Positions 16,799 through 24,573 of a stretch of 64,000 nt of DNA are shown in pieces. The notes under the pieces are model-generated. The model saw only the letters and a program-made list of their open reading frames with translations, did not search any database and was not told where the DNA came from. The DNA lies in the NCBI RefSeq assembly GCF_049801095.1, contig NZ_JBNAGH010000002.1, positions 682,001 to 746,000 on the forward strand, read 5' to 3'. Source of the DNA: Dinoroseobacter sp049801095 (lineage in GTDB: Bacteria; Pseudomonadota; Alphaproteobacteria; Rhodobacterales; Rhodobacteraceae). Position 1 is the first letter of the stretch. Each line of letters opens with the position of its first letter. Made by a program: the position numbers and the translations under genes.

Positions 16799-17779
16799 TC
16801 AGCTCAACTTGAACATTTCGGCGTGGCGATAGCCGATCAGGGTGTCCATGAGCTCGCTCTCGCCGCCCTCCTGCTTCTTGCGCCGTTCCGCACTCAGGGT
16901 TTCGAGCGCGGACCGCACCCCATCGCCAAAAAGGCTTTCGAGATAATCGATCGGCACCCGCGCCTCATCCGTCGCCCCCCCTTCGGCATCGATCTTGGGG
17001 GGCGACATGGGCGGGACGTAGAAGACATTCGGCTTCGTGCCCATCTCGGGATAGAGCGGCAGGGCGACCTTGTATTTCTCGACCAGTTGGTGGATCGGCC
17101 CGGCCTCGTCATCCCGGTAGCCGATCCAGCGGATCCGCCCGACGCATTGCTTGGCGCAGGCCGTGGGCAGGCCCTTCTCGATCCGGGGATAGCAGAAGAT
17201 GCATTTCTCGGATTTCGAGATCTCCTCGTTGAAATAGACCTTCTTGTAGGGACAGGCGCTCACGCAATAGCGGTAGCCGCGGCAGCGCTCTTGGTCGATC
17301 AGGACGATCCCGTCCTCCTGGCGCTTGTAGATCGCGTTGCGCGAGCAGGCCGCGAGGCAGGCGGGGTTCTCGCAATGGTTACAGAGCCTTGGCAGGTAGA
17401 AGTAATAGGAGTTCGGATACTCCCCCTCGCCCTCATCCTCGTCCCAATTGGCGCCCCAGGTGGGTTTCACATTCGGGCGCAGCCAGGGGTCGGTACCTGT
17501 CATCAGGGCTTCTTCGTAGTTATACTCCCACGGCACCCCGTAATCCTCGGGCGCGGGTTCTTGCCCCATGCGCAGCGCGCCATCGCCGTCGAACCCGCCG
17601 CCCATATCGGCGTAGTTCTTGGGATAACCCGTGCCGGGCATGGTCTCCACGTTGTTCCAGTACATGTATTCCCGCCCGTTGCGGTTGGTCCACTGGAGCT
17701 TGCAGGCGGATGTGCAGGTGTGGCACCCGATGCATTTGTTCAGGTCCAGAACCATGCTGAGCTGACGTTTCACGGCCAT
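16799..17779 (-). CDS. ddhB: four-cluster Fe-S beta subunit (DdhB-like)
   Basis: A 326-residue ferredoxin-like subunit with sixteen cluster positions: C16-C19-C22-C26, C133-C136-C141-C145, C166-Y169-C172-C176 and C193-C196-C208-C212. Tyr169 replaces a cysteine in the third group, the usual sign of a 3Fe-4S cluster in NarH/DdhB-type subunits. It has no signal peptide and is expected to be carried across the membrane with the Tat-targeted alpha subunit. It conducts electrons from the molybdenum subunit to the haem subunit. Length matches DdhB, SerB and EbdB. It follows ddhA by 26 bases. Confidence 0.88.
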   Translation of the reverse strand: MAVKRQLSMVLDLNKCIGCHTCTSACKLQWTNRNGREYMYWNNVETMPGTGYPKNYADMGGGFDGDGALRMGQEPAPEDYGVPWEYNYEEALMTGTDPWLRPNVKPTWGANWDEDEGEGEYPNSYYFYLPRLCNHCENPACLAACSRNAIYKRQEDGIVLIDQERCRGYRYCVSACPYKKVYFNEEISKSEKCIFCYPRIEKGLPTACAKQCVGRIRWIGYRDDEAGPIHQLVEKYKVALPLYPEMGTKPNVFYVPPMSPPKIDAEGGATDEARVPIDYLESLFGDGVRSALETLSAERRKKQEGGESELMDTLIGYRHAEMFKLS

Positions 17780-17805
17780 GTCTTAATCCTCCCTCGCGGC
17801 GCGGC

Positions 17806-20538
17806 TTACGCCGGCTCCACGTCGACGCTGCTTTCATGCGCCAGCTGGTTTGCGTTCCATTTGAAGAGCTTGAAGCCCAGATGCCCCCAGCCTCCGGCCA
17901 GCTCGAGCGGCTGGATCAGGGTGGCCATGGTGTTGTTCATGGGTTTCATCTGCTCGTATTGGTGCGGCTCCCAGCCATGCTCCATCATGATCGAGCCCTC
18001 GGGCATGGACGGATAGAACTTGGCCTGGGCAAAGAACTCGCCCGCGCTGTTGAAGATCCGCACCCGGGAGCCGTCGGTGATGCCCTTCTGGGCCGCCAGG
18101 ATCGGGCTGATATAGATGTTCGGCTCGCCCCGCTGGAGGCGCAGCATGAACTTGTTCGAACGCCAATTCGAATGGATGCCCCAGCGGGTATGCGGCGAGT
18201 AGAAGGACAGCGGATAGTTCGACGCCCCGCTCCCCGCATGGTGCCGCGCCGTGGGAACCACCGCGCCCATCCGCTCAAAGGTCGGGTGGTCGCAATAGAA
18301 GGTCACGCGGCCCGTCAGGGTCTCGTAGGGCTTCTTGTCCTGGGTCTGGGCGACAAAGGGGTTATAGGGTTCATCCGGCGGGATGGGCTGGTTGTTGCCC
18401 CCTTCGGCATTCATGACGATGAAGCCCCGCTCGGCGGCCTCCTCCAGGGTCACGCCGCCCATTTCCGGGCTGTTCTCCACGAGCCAATTGGTGGCGTCGT
18501 AGTCGGTCATGATCGTGCCGTTCATGGTGAAGTCGTCATGGATCGTGTGCAGATCCCGGCTGACATCGCCGTCCTGATAGCCGCTGACCCCGCGCGCCAA
18601 CGCGCGTTCCTGGATCTTCTGGGTCAGGAGAACCATGATATCCCAATCGGGCTTCGCCTCACCTATTGGATCAACCGGGCGCGAAAACACATTGATAAAT
18701 CTGTGAAATCCGACAGAGCGCAGATCCCAGGCCTCGTAATGGCTGGCCGCGGGCAGCAGGTAATCGGCCCATTGGGCGGTGCTGTCCATGCGGACATTGA
18801 TGTCGACAAAGAGCTCCTCGACCTCCTCCAGGATCCGCTCGCGATAGCGGTCGGCGAACTTGTTGCGGCGGAACTTATTATCGGCGATCGAGATCAGCCC
18901 CTTCATGTCGCCGTGATAGGGCATCCAGCCTTCGCCGATGCTCTCGTTGATCATCTCCTCCATCTCATCGACGTTGAACCCGACCCGTTCCTTGAGCTTG
19001 TCGGCGTCGAAATACTCGCGCGCATGCTCGATCATGTGACCGCGCTGGAACTCGCCGAGGCCTCCGGGCTCGAGCCGCGGGAACTTCTCAAAGCCAAACA
19101 GAGCGAGTTGCAGCCAGGGGATGTGCTTCCAGTCAATCCAGGAAGTGTCGAGCCCCCCGGTCTTGCCGCCATGCCCGGTGAGCGCGAGCATCAGCGACTG
19201 CGCCCAGCCCGTGTAGATCCCGTTGGAATAGCGGCCCACATTGAAGCCCAGCATCAGGATCGCTTTCTTGGCCTCGGCAAAGCGCTTGGCCTCCTCGCGC
19301 ACGGTCCGCGCGGCGATACCGGTTTCCTCGGCCATGGCCTCCGGCGAATACTTCGCGGCCTCTGCCTTCACCTTCTCGAAGACCGTGGTGACCTCGATCC
19401 CCTCGACGGTGAAGGTCCCCTCCAGCGCCGGGTCGATCCCGTCCAGCACCAGTGTCTTCTCTTCGGAACCCATGGAGCCCTTGAGCATGACCGGTGCGCC
19501 CGAGATCGTATCCCAGTGATAGAAATTCTGGTCCGAGCCGCCATCGACCAGATCCGCCTCGCGCAGCATCTTGCCTGTGTCGAGCCGCACCAGCACCGGC
19601 AGGTCGGTCTGCTCCTTCATGAAATCCGGCTTGTAGAGCTTGTCCTCGATGATCACGTGGACAAAGGACATGGCCAGATGCGGGTCGGCGCCCTGCTTGA
19701 TCGGCATCCAGAGATCCGCATGGATCGAGGACGGGTTATAATCCGGTGCGACCGAGACCACGCGGGCGCCGTTATACTTCGCCTCCCAGAGGTAATGGGC
19801 ATCGGGGATCCGGGTCGCGTTCGGATTGAAGAGCGACATCATGATGTAGTCGGCGTCGAACCATGCATCCGACGTAAAGCTCTCCAGCGGGTTGCCATAG
19901 GCCAGATGGGCGCCCGTGTTCAGGTCCCCCACATCCGTGAAGATGTCGAGCTGCACCCCGCCCACCAGCGACGCAAAGCGGTAAGGCGCTGCGAAGCGCA
20001 CCATGGAGAGGTTGCCGGAGCCCGTATGGGTCATCATCTTGCCCGGCCCGTGCTTCTCGAAAATGTCGATGATCTTGTCGGCGATCTCTTCGGTGATCTC
20101 GTCCCATTCCATGCGCTGCCATTTGCCCTCGCCGCGCGCGCCCACGCGCTTGAGCGGATAGCGCAGCCGGTCGCCCTCATACATGGCGGCCGAATGGATC
20201 GAGCCCTTTTGGCAGCCCCGCGGGTTGGCATCGGGCACGTTCGGATTGATCTGGGGGTATTTGGCGAGCTGCTCCTCGCGCAGCACGATCCCGTCCTTCA
20301 CATAGACGTCAAAGGCGCAGTTCCCCACGCAGTTGATGCAATGGGCGGCCTTGCCGATCTTGTCCCAGGTGAATTCGCGACGGTAGAGATCCTCCCAGTC
20401 GCGATAGGGGTATTCGTCGCTCAGCGTGTCCTCGATGGGCTCGAGCCGGTTGAGTGACCAGGCCTTGTCGGCCGCGAGCACCCCGGCCCCGACCAGCGTT
20501 GAATTCTTCAGGAAATCCCGACGCTTCATGCGCAGCAT
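17806..20538 (-). CDS. ddhA: Mo-bisMGD catalytic alpha subunit, type II DMSO reductase family (DdhA-like)
   Basis: A 910-residue molybdoenzyme. The N-terminus has a twin-arginine signal (RRDFLK, residues 6-11), so the AB(C) complex is periplasmic. The FS0 cluster ligands are His66, Cys70, Cys74 and Cys109. Asp205 in TDVGDLNTGAH fits the aspartate molybdenum ligand of type II enzymes (dimethylsulfide, ethylbenzene, selenate, chlorate and nitrate enzymes). The ATG at 20538 is set by GGGAGG seven bases upstream. Operon order and size favour dimethylsulfide dehydrogenase, which oxidises dimethylsulfide to DMSO; selenate or chlorate reductase or hydrocarbon hydroxylase activity cannot be excluded. 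A divergent kinase/regulator pair likely controls it. Confidence 0.85.
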   Translation of the reverse strand: MLRMKRRDFLKNSTLVGAGVLAADKAWSLNRLEPIEDTLSDEYPYRDWEDLYRREFTWDKIGKAAHCINCVGNCAFDVYVKDGIVLREEQLAKYPQINPNVPDANPRGCQKGSIHSAAMYEGDRLRYPLKRVGARGEGKWQRMEWDEITEEIADKIIDIFEKHGPGKMMTHTGSGNLSMVRFAAPYRFASLVGGVQLDIFTDVGDLNTGAHLAYGNPLESFTSDAWFDADYIMMSLFNPNATRIPDAHYLWEAKYNGARVVSVAPDYNPSSIHADLWMPIKQGADPHLAMSFVHVIIEDKLYKPDFMKEQTDLPVLVRLDTGKMLREADLVDGGSDQNFYHWDTISGAPVMLKGSMGSEEKTLVLDGIDPALEGTFTVEGIEVTTVFEKVKAEAAKYSPEAMAEETGIAARTVREEAKRFAEAKKAILMLGFNVGRYSNGIYTGWAQSLMLALTGHGGKTGGLDTSWIDWKHIPWLQLALFGFEKFPRLEPGGLGEFQRGHMIEHAREYFDADKLKERVGFNVDEMEEMINESIGEGWMPYHGDMKGLISIADNKFRRNKFADRYRERILEEVEELFVDINVRMDSTAQWADYLLPAASHYEAWDLRSVGFHRFINVFSRPVDPIGEAKPDWDIMVLLTQKIQERALARGVSGYQDGDVSRDLHTIHDDFTMNGTIMTDYDATNWLVENSPEMGGVTLEEAAERGFIVMNAEGGNNQPIPPDEPYNPFVAQTQDKKPYETLTGRVTFYCDHPTFERMGAVVPTARHHAGSGASNYPLSFYSPHTRWGIHSNWRSNKFMLRLQRGEPNIYISPILAAQKGITDGSRVRIFNSAGEFFAQAKFYPSMPEGSIMMEHGWEPHQYEQMKPMNNTMATLIQPLELAGGWGHLGFKLFKWNANQLAHESSVDVEPA

Positions 20539-20642
20539 TTTGTCCCTCCCGTCTGTCGTCGCCCTGACCGGACCAACGTCCGGGTGGGCTGATTTTCGTT
20601 GCGATCAGGATAGCGAGGGAGCTTCGGTCAAAGGCTGCGAAG

Positions 20643-20674
20643 TTGTTAGGAGATGTAAACGAGTTGTAAACAAC
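20643..20674. promoter_or_regulatory. phased direct repeats in the ddhA/sensor intergenic region
   Basis: Two TGTAAAC copies (20654-20660 and 20665-20671) are spaced exactly 11 bases apart, with a weaker third member (TTGTTAG, 20643-20649) one more turn upstream. The last copy also forms GTTGT-AA-ACAAC (20663-20674). Eleven-base direct repeats are the standard site for OmpR/PhoB-type regulators, and an OmpR-type regulator gene starts the divergent unit. The site lies about 120 bases from the ddhA start, a fitting activator position. Confidence 0.6.
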
Positions 20675-20732
20675 CGCGCAGGCGGGTTCCGTCAGAGGGC
20701 AATTGCTGCTGTAGTACGGGCCAAGGCATAGC

Positions 20733-23138
20733 ATGGGAGGACGGCCCTCAGGGGCCGCTATGCAGATGAACCCGAAGGATCTCGCCACGAGCGATCCGTC
20801 CGCGACGGATCATGCGGACAGCGTTGCAGCCGTGACGCGCTTTCTCGAAAGCCGGCTCGAGACGCTGGTCGACCAATCTATCGAGATCGCCAAGCGGAAC
20901 GGCTATGCGCCCTTCACGACAACGATCCGCGCCGCATGGGTCGAGGCGATCCTGAGCGTGACGGAAAGCCTGGGCACCTATCTGGCCGCCCAGCCAGAGG
21001 CAGCCCCGGGCCCGCAGGCGGCCCTGGACTACCGCACCGATCCACGCTTTGCCCGCATGCGCCAGATTGCCCGGCGGCACCGCTCTCTCGGGATCACGAT
21101 GCCGATGTATGTCGGCCTGCTGAAGCATTTCCGCAATCTCTATATCCGCGAGCTGGAGGGGCTGCTGGACGGCGCGCCGGGCACTGTGACGGACCGGGTG
21201 CGGGATTTCTTTGACGAGACCGAGCTCAGCATCTCCGCCGATTGGCACAATTCCGATGACAATGTCCGCCTGCGCGAGTTGCAGGAGCGCGCGCGCGCCA
21301 TCACCCTCGACAAGGACCGCTATTTCGCAATCTTCGAGAGCCTGCGCAGCCCCGCCTTCCTGCTCGACAAGTCCTACAATCTGCTCAACGCCAATGAGGC
21401 CGCAGCCGAGACCTTTCTGGGCGACATGGTTGCGGGCGAGATCATCTATCTCCGCCTCATGCGGCAGAAAAAGAACGCCCTGCAAGAGGTGATCGACCAG
21501 ACGATCGAGGCCATGACCGAAACGGATCGCTCGGTCTGGCTGAGCACATTGAAGGGCGCGCGCTGTTTCGACGTGCGGATGCGCGGGCTCCATGATGCGG
21601 TGGACAACACCTCGATCGGCCATGTGATGCTGCTCAGCGATGTGACCGAGCATCGCCGCGCCGCCGAGCGGGCCGAGCAATCCGAGCGCGGCATGTCGCG
21701 GTTTCTGGCCACCATGAGCCATGAGATCCGCACGCCGCTCCATTCCGTTCTGGGCGCGACGGAGCTTTTGCGGACGGCAGACACCGCCTCGGCCCAGAAC
21801 TATCTCGACCTGATCGAAACGGCGGGCCAGACCCTGCTGCAGACGCTGAGCAACGTGCTCGACTACTCCAAGCTCGCCAATGACCCGCCTGAGCCGCGGG
21901 TGACGACGCTGGACCTCGCGCAGGTGCTGACCACCTATGAGCGGATCGCGACGGTGGGTCAGGGCCGCGAGAGCGCCAATCTCAGCCTCGAGATTGCGGG
22001 CGATCTGCCCCGCTGGGTGCGGATCGACTGGGCCATGGTCCAGCAGGTGCTGAGCAACCTCATTTCGAACGCGATCCGGGCGGATGACGGGCATGGCGTG
22101 GTCGTCGCGATCCAGCGGTGCAGCAGCGAGGCCCCGGCCCTGCGTTTTGAGGTGCGCGATCACGGACCGGGCCTGCCCGAGGCCGATGCGGAGGCGCTTT
22201 TCAAACCTTGGGAGAAGACGAAGGCGCGCGAGACCGGAAGCGGTGGCGCGGGGCTCGGGCTCGCCATCGCGCATCATCTGGTGGAGGCCATGCGTGGCCG
22301 GATCGGCTATCGCAACCACGACACTGGCGCTGTGGTCTGGTTCGAGATCCCCTTTGACCCCGCCGAGGCGCCAGGCCCGGACCCCGTGGCCGCGCCGCAG
22401 CGCGCCAGCGCAACGCTCGCCGCCCGCCAGCGCTGTCTGCTGGTGGATGACGACCCGATCGGCAGCACGGTCACCACCCGCCAGCTGGAGCGTCTGGGCT
22501 TCGCCGTCACCCATGCGGGCACGCTCGCGGCCGCGCGGGCCGCCACTGCGCAAGGCGGTTTCGACGTCTATGTGGTGGATTACACCCTGCCCGATGGCGA
22601 TGGCCCAAGCCTCGTGCGCGCCCTGCGCGACCGGCTGCCGGCCGGGCCGCGCTATGTGGCGCTGACGGCCAATGTCGAAGCGTTGGAGCGCAGCGAGACC
22701 CTGCGCCATCTCTTTGATGGGATCCTCGCCAAGCCCGTGGATCAGGCGACGCTCGCCAGCGCGCTCAACACCGCGCCGCAGCCGTGCACCTCCCCCGCGG
22801 CCAGTGCGGCACAGGCCAGCCTCGAGGGGCTGTCGCCGGAAACAGTCACCGCCATGCTGCAGGCCTTTGAAGCCGCGTGGGAGGCATTTCGTCAGGACCT
22901 GCGCGCCGCGCGCGCGGGTGGCCCGAGCCCGGATCTCGCCCCGCAGGCGCATCGCCTCGCGGGCAGCACCGCGATCCTCGGCCTCTGCGAGTTGGAGGCC
23001 CCCCTCCGCGCACTGGAGCAGCGCTGGCCCGAGCATACCCAGCCCGAGGAGGTCGCCCCGATGCTGACCACCCTTGACCGGGATCTGTCGCAAGTGCCCT
23101 CCTGGTTGGCCCTCACCGCGCGCGCGGAGGCGCGATGA
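20733..23138 (+). CDS. hybrid histidine kinase with receiver and HPt domains
   Basis: An 801-residue soluble multidomain kinase. Residues 30-175 are helical and resemble the RsbRD N-terminal sensory domain (RRHRSLGITMPMYVGLLKHF region); 190-305 form a PAS domain; His330 in TMSHEIRTPLHS is the phospho-acceptor; 425-540 are the ATPase; 567-680 are a receiver with Asp616; the C-terminus is an HPt domain with His740 (QAHRLAGS). This is the TorS/ArcB-type phosphorelay layout without a membrane anchor. Start is uncertain: ATGs at 20733, 20760 and 20766 are in frame. It overlaps the next regulator by 4 bases and is divergent from ddhA, so it most likely senses the ddh substrate or redox state. Confidence 0.85.
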   Translation: MGGRPSGAAMQMNPKDLATSDPSATDHADSVAAVTRFLESRLETLVDQSIEIAKRNGYAPFTTTIRAAWVEAILSVTESLGTYLAAQPEAAPGPQAALDYRTDPRFARMRQIARRHRSLGITMPMYVGLLKHFRNLYIRELEGLLDGAPGTVTDRVRDFFDETELSISADWHNSDDNVRLRELQERARAITLDKDRYFAIFESLRSPAFLLDKSYNLLNANEAAAETFLGDMVAGEIIYLRLMRQKKNALQEVIDQTIEAMTETDRSVWLSTLKGARCFDVRMRGLHDAVDNTSIGHVMLLSDVTEHRRAAERAEQSERGMSRFLATMSHEIRTPLHSVLGATELLRTADTASAQNYLDLIETAGQTLLQTLSNVLDYSKLANDPPEPRVTTLDLAQVLTTYERIATVGQGRESANLSLEIAGDLPRWVRIDWAMVQQVLSNLISNAIRADDGHGVVVAIQRCSSEAPALRFEVRDHGPGLPEADAEALFKPWEKTKARETGSGGAGLGLAIAHHLVEAMRGRIGYRNHDTGAVVWFEIPFDPAEAPGPDPVAAPQRASATLAARQRCLLVDDDPIGSTVTTRQLERLGFAVTHAGTLAAARAATAQGGFDVYVVDYTLPDGDGPSLVRALRDRLPAGPRYVALTANVEALERSETLRHLFDGILAKPVDQATLASALNTAPQPCTSPAASAAQASLEGLSPETVTAMLQAFEAAWEAFRQDLRAARAGGPSPDLAPQAHRLAGSTAILGLCELEAPLRALEQRWPEHTQPEEVAPMLTTLDRDLSQVPSWLALTARAEAR

Positions 23139-23875
23139 CCCTCGGCCCCGCCCCGGCGCGACATGCGGCAAAGCTCGGCGCGGTGCTGTGTGTCGAGGAT
23201 GATCCGGTGGTGCAGCTGATGCTCGCGGATATCGTGCGCATGGCCGGGGGCAGCTACCTGTCCGCCAGCACCGCACGGGAGGCGGAGGCCCATCTGGCGC
23301 GCACGGCCTTTGATCTGATCCTGCTGGACCGCAAACTGCCCGATAGCGACGGGCTGCTTTTGTTGCAGACGATCAAGCAGAGCTGCGATTGCCCGGTGAT
23401 CGTGCTCAGCGCCATGGATGAGACGCGGGACAAGATCCTCGGGCTAGGCCTTGGGGCGGCGGAATATGTCACAAAGCCCTTCAACCCAGCGGAGCTCTCC
23501 GGTCGGGTGCGCGCCGTGCTGCAGGACCGGGCGCAATCCCGCGCGGCAGCGGATAACGCGCCGATCACCTGCGGGACGCTGGCCTTCAACCCGGGCACGC
23601 GGTCCCTGAGGATCGGGAGCGACGAGGCGTTTCTGCCCCCGGCGGAGGCGCGGCTGCTCCATGCGTTCCTGCTCGGCCTGGGTGAGCCGCAAAGCCGGGA
23701 CGCGCTGACCCGCATGACCTGCGGACGGGATTGGACGCCGGGGGACCGGACGGTGGATGTCCTGATCACGCGGCTGCGGCGACGCATCCCGGCGGAGGTC
23801 GCCCGGATCGTGACCATCCACCGCTTTGGCTATGTGTTCACCCCCACGGATGGGATCGCGCCTGCGCGCCCCTAG
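23135..23875 (+). CDS. OmpR-type response regulator, partner of the hybrid kinase
   Basis: A 246-residue regulator with receiver (CVEDDP, phospho-acceptor Asp65 in LILLDRKLP, KPF) and a C-terminal winged helix ending in IHRFGYVFTP. It starts inside the kinase stop (ATGA overlap), a strong sign of a cognate pair resembling TorS/TorR. It differs clearly from the two paralogous regulators at 11577 and 23872. The 11-base phased repeats upstream of ddhA are the obvious candidate target. Its 3' end overlaps the convergent regulator gene by 4 bases. Confidence 0.87.
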   Translation: MTLGPAPARHAAKLGAVLCVEDDPVVQLMLADIVRMAGGSYLSASTAREAEAHLARTAFDLILLDRKLPDSDGLLLLQTIKQSCDCPVIVLSAMDETRDKILGLGLGAAEYVTKPFNPAELSGRVRAVLQDRAQSRAAADNAPITCGTLAFNPGTRSLRIGSDEAFLPPAEARLLHAFLLGLGEPQSRDALTRMTCGRDWTPGDRTVDVLITRLRRRIPAEVARIVTIHRFGYVFTPTDGIAPARP

Positions 23876-24573
23876 CGAAAGACATAGCCCAGCCCGCGCA
23901 CGGTGCGGATGACCTCCGGTTTGCTCGGGTCCGGCTCCACCTTGCGGCGAATGCGCGAGATGCGCAGGTCGATGGAGCGGTCATAGGGCTCCCATGCACG
24001 ATCATGGGCCTGATCCAGCAGCTGGTCGCGATTGAGGATGCGGCCCCGGTTCTGGGCAAAGACCCGCAGCAGGCTGAACTCCATGGTCGTGATCGCGATC
24101 TCCTGACCGTCCTCGCCATAAAGGCGCGCCCCGTCGAGATCGAGCCGACAGCTCCCGAAAGGCACGGTCCCCGAGAGGTGCCCATCCTGGGGCGGGCTCT
24201 CCTCATGGACATGGCTGCGCCGCATGAGGGACTTCACCCGGGCGTGGAGTTCGCGCAGATCGACGGGCTTGACCAAATAGTCATCGGCACCGAATTCCAG
24301 CCCGAGCACCTTGTCGACCACATCGCTCGCCGCGGTCAGCATCATCACCGGCACCGTGGATTGCGCCCGGATCTCGCGCAGGGCCATCAGCCCATCCTTC
24401 CCGGGCATCCGGATGTCGAGCAGGATCAGATCCGGCGCCTCGCCTTGCAAAAGTTCCAGCATCTCATCCGCATCCGCCGCCTGAACAACGCGATACCCGC
24501 ATTCATCCAGATGATCGGCCAGCATCCGGCGCAGGCTCTCCTCATCATCGCAAATCAAAATCCGTTCGGACAT
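23872..24573 (-). CDS. OmpR-type response regulator (paralogue of the one at 11577)
   Basis: A 233-residue regulator: receiver with ICDDEE, phospho-acceptor Asp in LILLDIRMP and KPVD, then a winged helix ending RTVRGLGYVF. The ATG at 24573 overlaps the kinase stop by one base (TGATG); a TTG one codon upstream is also in frame. Closely similar to the regulator at 11577-12290 over the whole length, including the DNA-reading helix, so both may act on the ACAATTGAAAC-type sites found nearby. Partner kinase is the multi-PAS protein encoded immediately upstream. Confidence 0.88.
   Translation of the reverse strand: MSERILICDDEESLRRMLADHLDECGYRVVQAADADEMLELLQGEAPDLILLDIRMPGKDGLMALREIRAQSTVPVMMLTAASDVVDKVLGLEFGADDYLVKPVDLRELHARVKSLMRRSHVHEESPPQDGHLSGTVPFGSCRLDLDGARLYGEDGQEIAITTMEFSLLRVFAQNRGRILNRDQLLDQAHDRAWEPYDRSIDLRISRIRRKVEPDPSKPEVIRTVRGLGYVFR

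Noticed and set aside
17836..20457. 873-codon open frame on the plus strand opposite ddhA
   Set aside because: Antisense shadow in GC-rich DNA: arginine/histidine-rich sequence with no domain, wholly inside a well-supported molybdoenzyme gene.
20748..23276. 842-codon minus-strand frame opposite the hybrid kinase
   Set aside because: Shadow of the kinase; no motif, and the opposite strand carries complete kinase, receiver and HPt domains.
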